NCBI GenBank assembly: GCA_949288095.1
Contig: CASEIX010000030.1
Coordinates: forward strand, 1 to 32,092
DNA from: an uncultured Eubacteriales bacterium
GTDB taxonomy: Bacteria > Bacillota > Clostridia > TANB77 > CAG-508
DNA length: 32,092 nt
Reading direction: 5' to 3'
Below are positions 31,530-32,092 of the stretch, piece after piece. The number at the start of each line of letters is the position of its first letter. Position 1 is the stretch's first letter. The translations under genes were made by a program, and so were the position numbers. A model generated the notes under the pieces. The model was given only the letters and a program-made list of their open reading frames with translations. It ran no database searches and was not told the DNA's origin.

Positions 31530-32092
31530 ATGAAATCTTTATGTATAAAAACAAATAATTCCAAAATACTAGATTATCTACTAAACGAATTAAAATGCTC
31601 TGATATAAAACATATATGTTTTTCTAGAAATGAATTTAAAAATTACAAAAATATTATCATTCATTACGTTTCTGAAAATGATTACCCATACTTTTTTTCT
31701 AAAATGAGTACCCTTTTATCTTTTATGATAGTTGATGAGTTTGAAGATATACTTATGAAAAGAATTATTTATAAGAATTATTTTTATTTTGATGCACTTG
31801 AAAAAGAAAAAATATTAAAAAATTGCTACAATATTTTATCTGATGAATATTATGCATGGTTTGATAAAAAATTTGAAGCTCTATATAATTCTTTATAATC
31901 CTATATTTCTGATAACAAAGTTTTATTATTAGATGGTTTTATAAATTTTAGACTTCAAGCCTATACAGCTATTTTAGATGACATTGTATCTGAAAGTGTT
32001 AATAACTATATTATTGAAAAAGAATATATGGAATTTATTTCCTTGCTAAAATTATATATCAATTCACAAAAGAATAATTCCAATATTGTACA
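31530..32092 (+). pseudogene. YtxC-like sporulation gene interrupted by an in-frame stop
   Basis: The first part (122 codons from the ATG at 31530) ends at a TAA at 31896-31898. Directly beyond the stop, in the same frame, the sequence continues SYISDNKVLLLDGFINFRLQ and then SVNNYIIEKEYMEFISLL, which is the conserved YtxC C-terminal part (GF-NFRL and EKEY-EFI). The frame stays open to the window edge. So a single nonsense codon splits the gene. Upstream, GAAAGGGG at 31511-31518 supports the start; a TTG at 31524 is an alternative. YtxC is linked to sporulation but its job is not known. Real decay, read-through or sequence error are all possible. Confidence 0.75.

Noticed and set aside
1..32092. 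CRISPR array, complete insertion sequence or prophage.
   Set aside because: No regularly spaced direct repeats, transposase, integrase or phage structural genes are seen.

Overview
The window is strongly A/T-rich DNA from an endospore-forming member of the Clostridia. Evidence for sporulation: an alpha/beta-type small acid-soluble spore protein, the early sporulation sigma factor SigH, a YtxC-like sporulation protein and a YaaH-type GH18 protein. Clostridial traits also include a T-box leader ahead of thrS, an L21-type leader, LexA of the DinR type and the era-yqzL-recO order. An uncultured gut clade is plausible from the style of the pilin-like protein and the Tad-like locus, but that is inference. 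Nearly all genes lie on the minus strand; the spore protein, tRNA-Thr, the BI-1-like gene and the DUF4912-GH57-ytxC block lie on the plus strand.

Layout. 1-2918: the start of a Tad/Flp-type pilus operon read leftward (CpaB-like SAF protein, two ParA/MinD-like ATPases with eroded P-loops, and the N-terminus of a CpaF/TadA-type ATPase cut by the window edge). 2952-5967: a Cof-type HAD phosphatase, the spore protein, a GtrII-like membrane protein and a palindrome. 5976-8573: long-form HPF, then era-yqzL-recO. 8627-11223: a GT4 glycosyltransferase, then rplU-rpmA behind an L21-type leader, without the Prp protease gene. 11235-14298: thrS preceded by an unrecognised gene, both behind a T-box, with divergent tRNA-Thr. 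14466-19234: sigH, an unrecognised gene, a LysR regulator and a GH18 protein. 19363-20977: a frameshifted alkD-like gene and a BI-1-like membrane protein. 21142-25367: a heterodimeric ABC exporter behind a promoter containing a palindromic operator. 25407-28190: lexA, a Nudix hydrolase and a large pilin-like secreted protein. 28617-32092: a DUF4912 protein with a Lys/Ala/Thr-rich tail, a GH57 glucan-branching-type enzyme, and a ytxC interrupted by an in-frame stop.

The most distinctive feature is a family of short palindromic elements with GGGAC/GTCCC ends, at 8627, 10155, 14466, 17440, 20103, 21107 and 31341. They look like REP/REPIN elements; most sit within about 20 bp of a stop codon, and two copies show a compensatory base-pair change. 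No RAYT transposase lies in the window. Two genes (alkD-like and ytxC) each carry one disabling change, which could be real decay or sequence error. I see no CRISPR array, no complete insertion sequence and no obvious defence or biosynthetic cluster.
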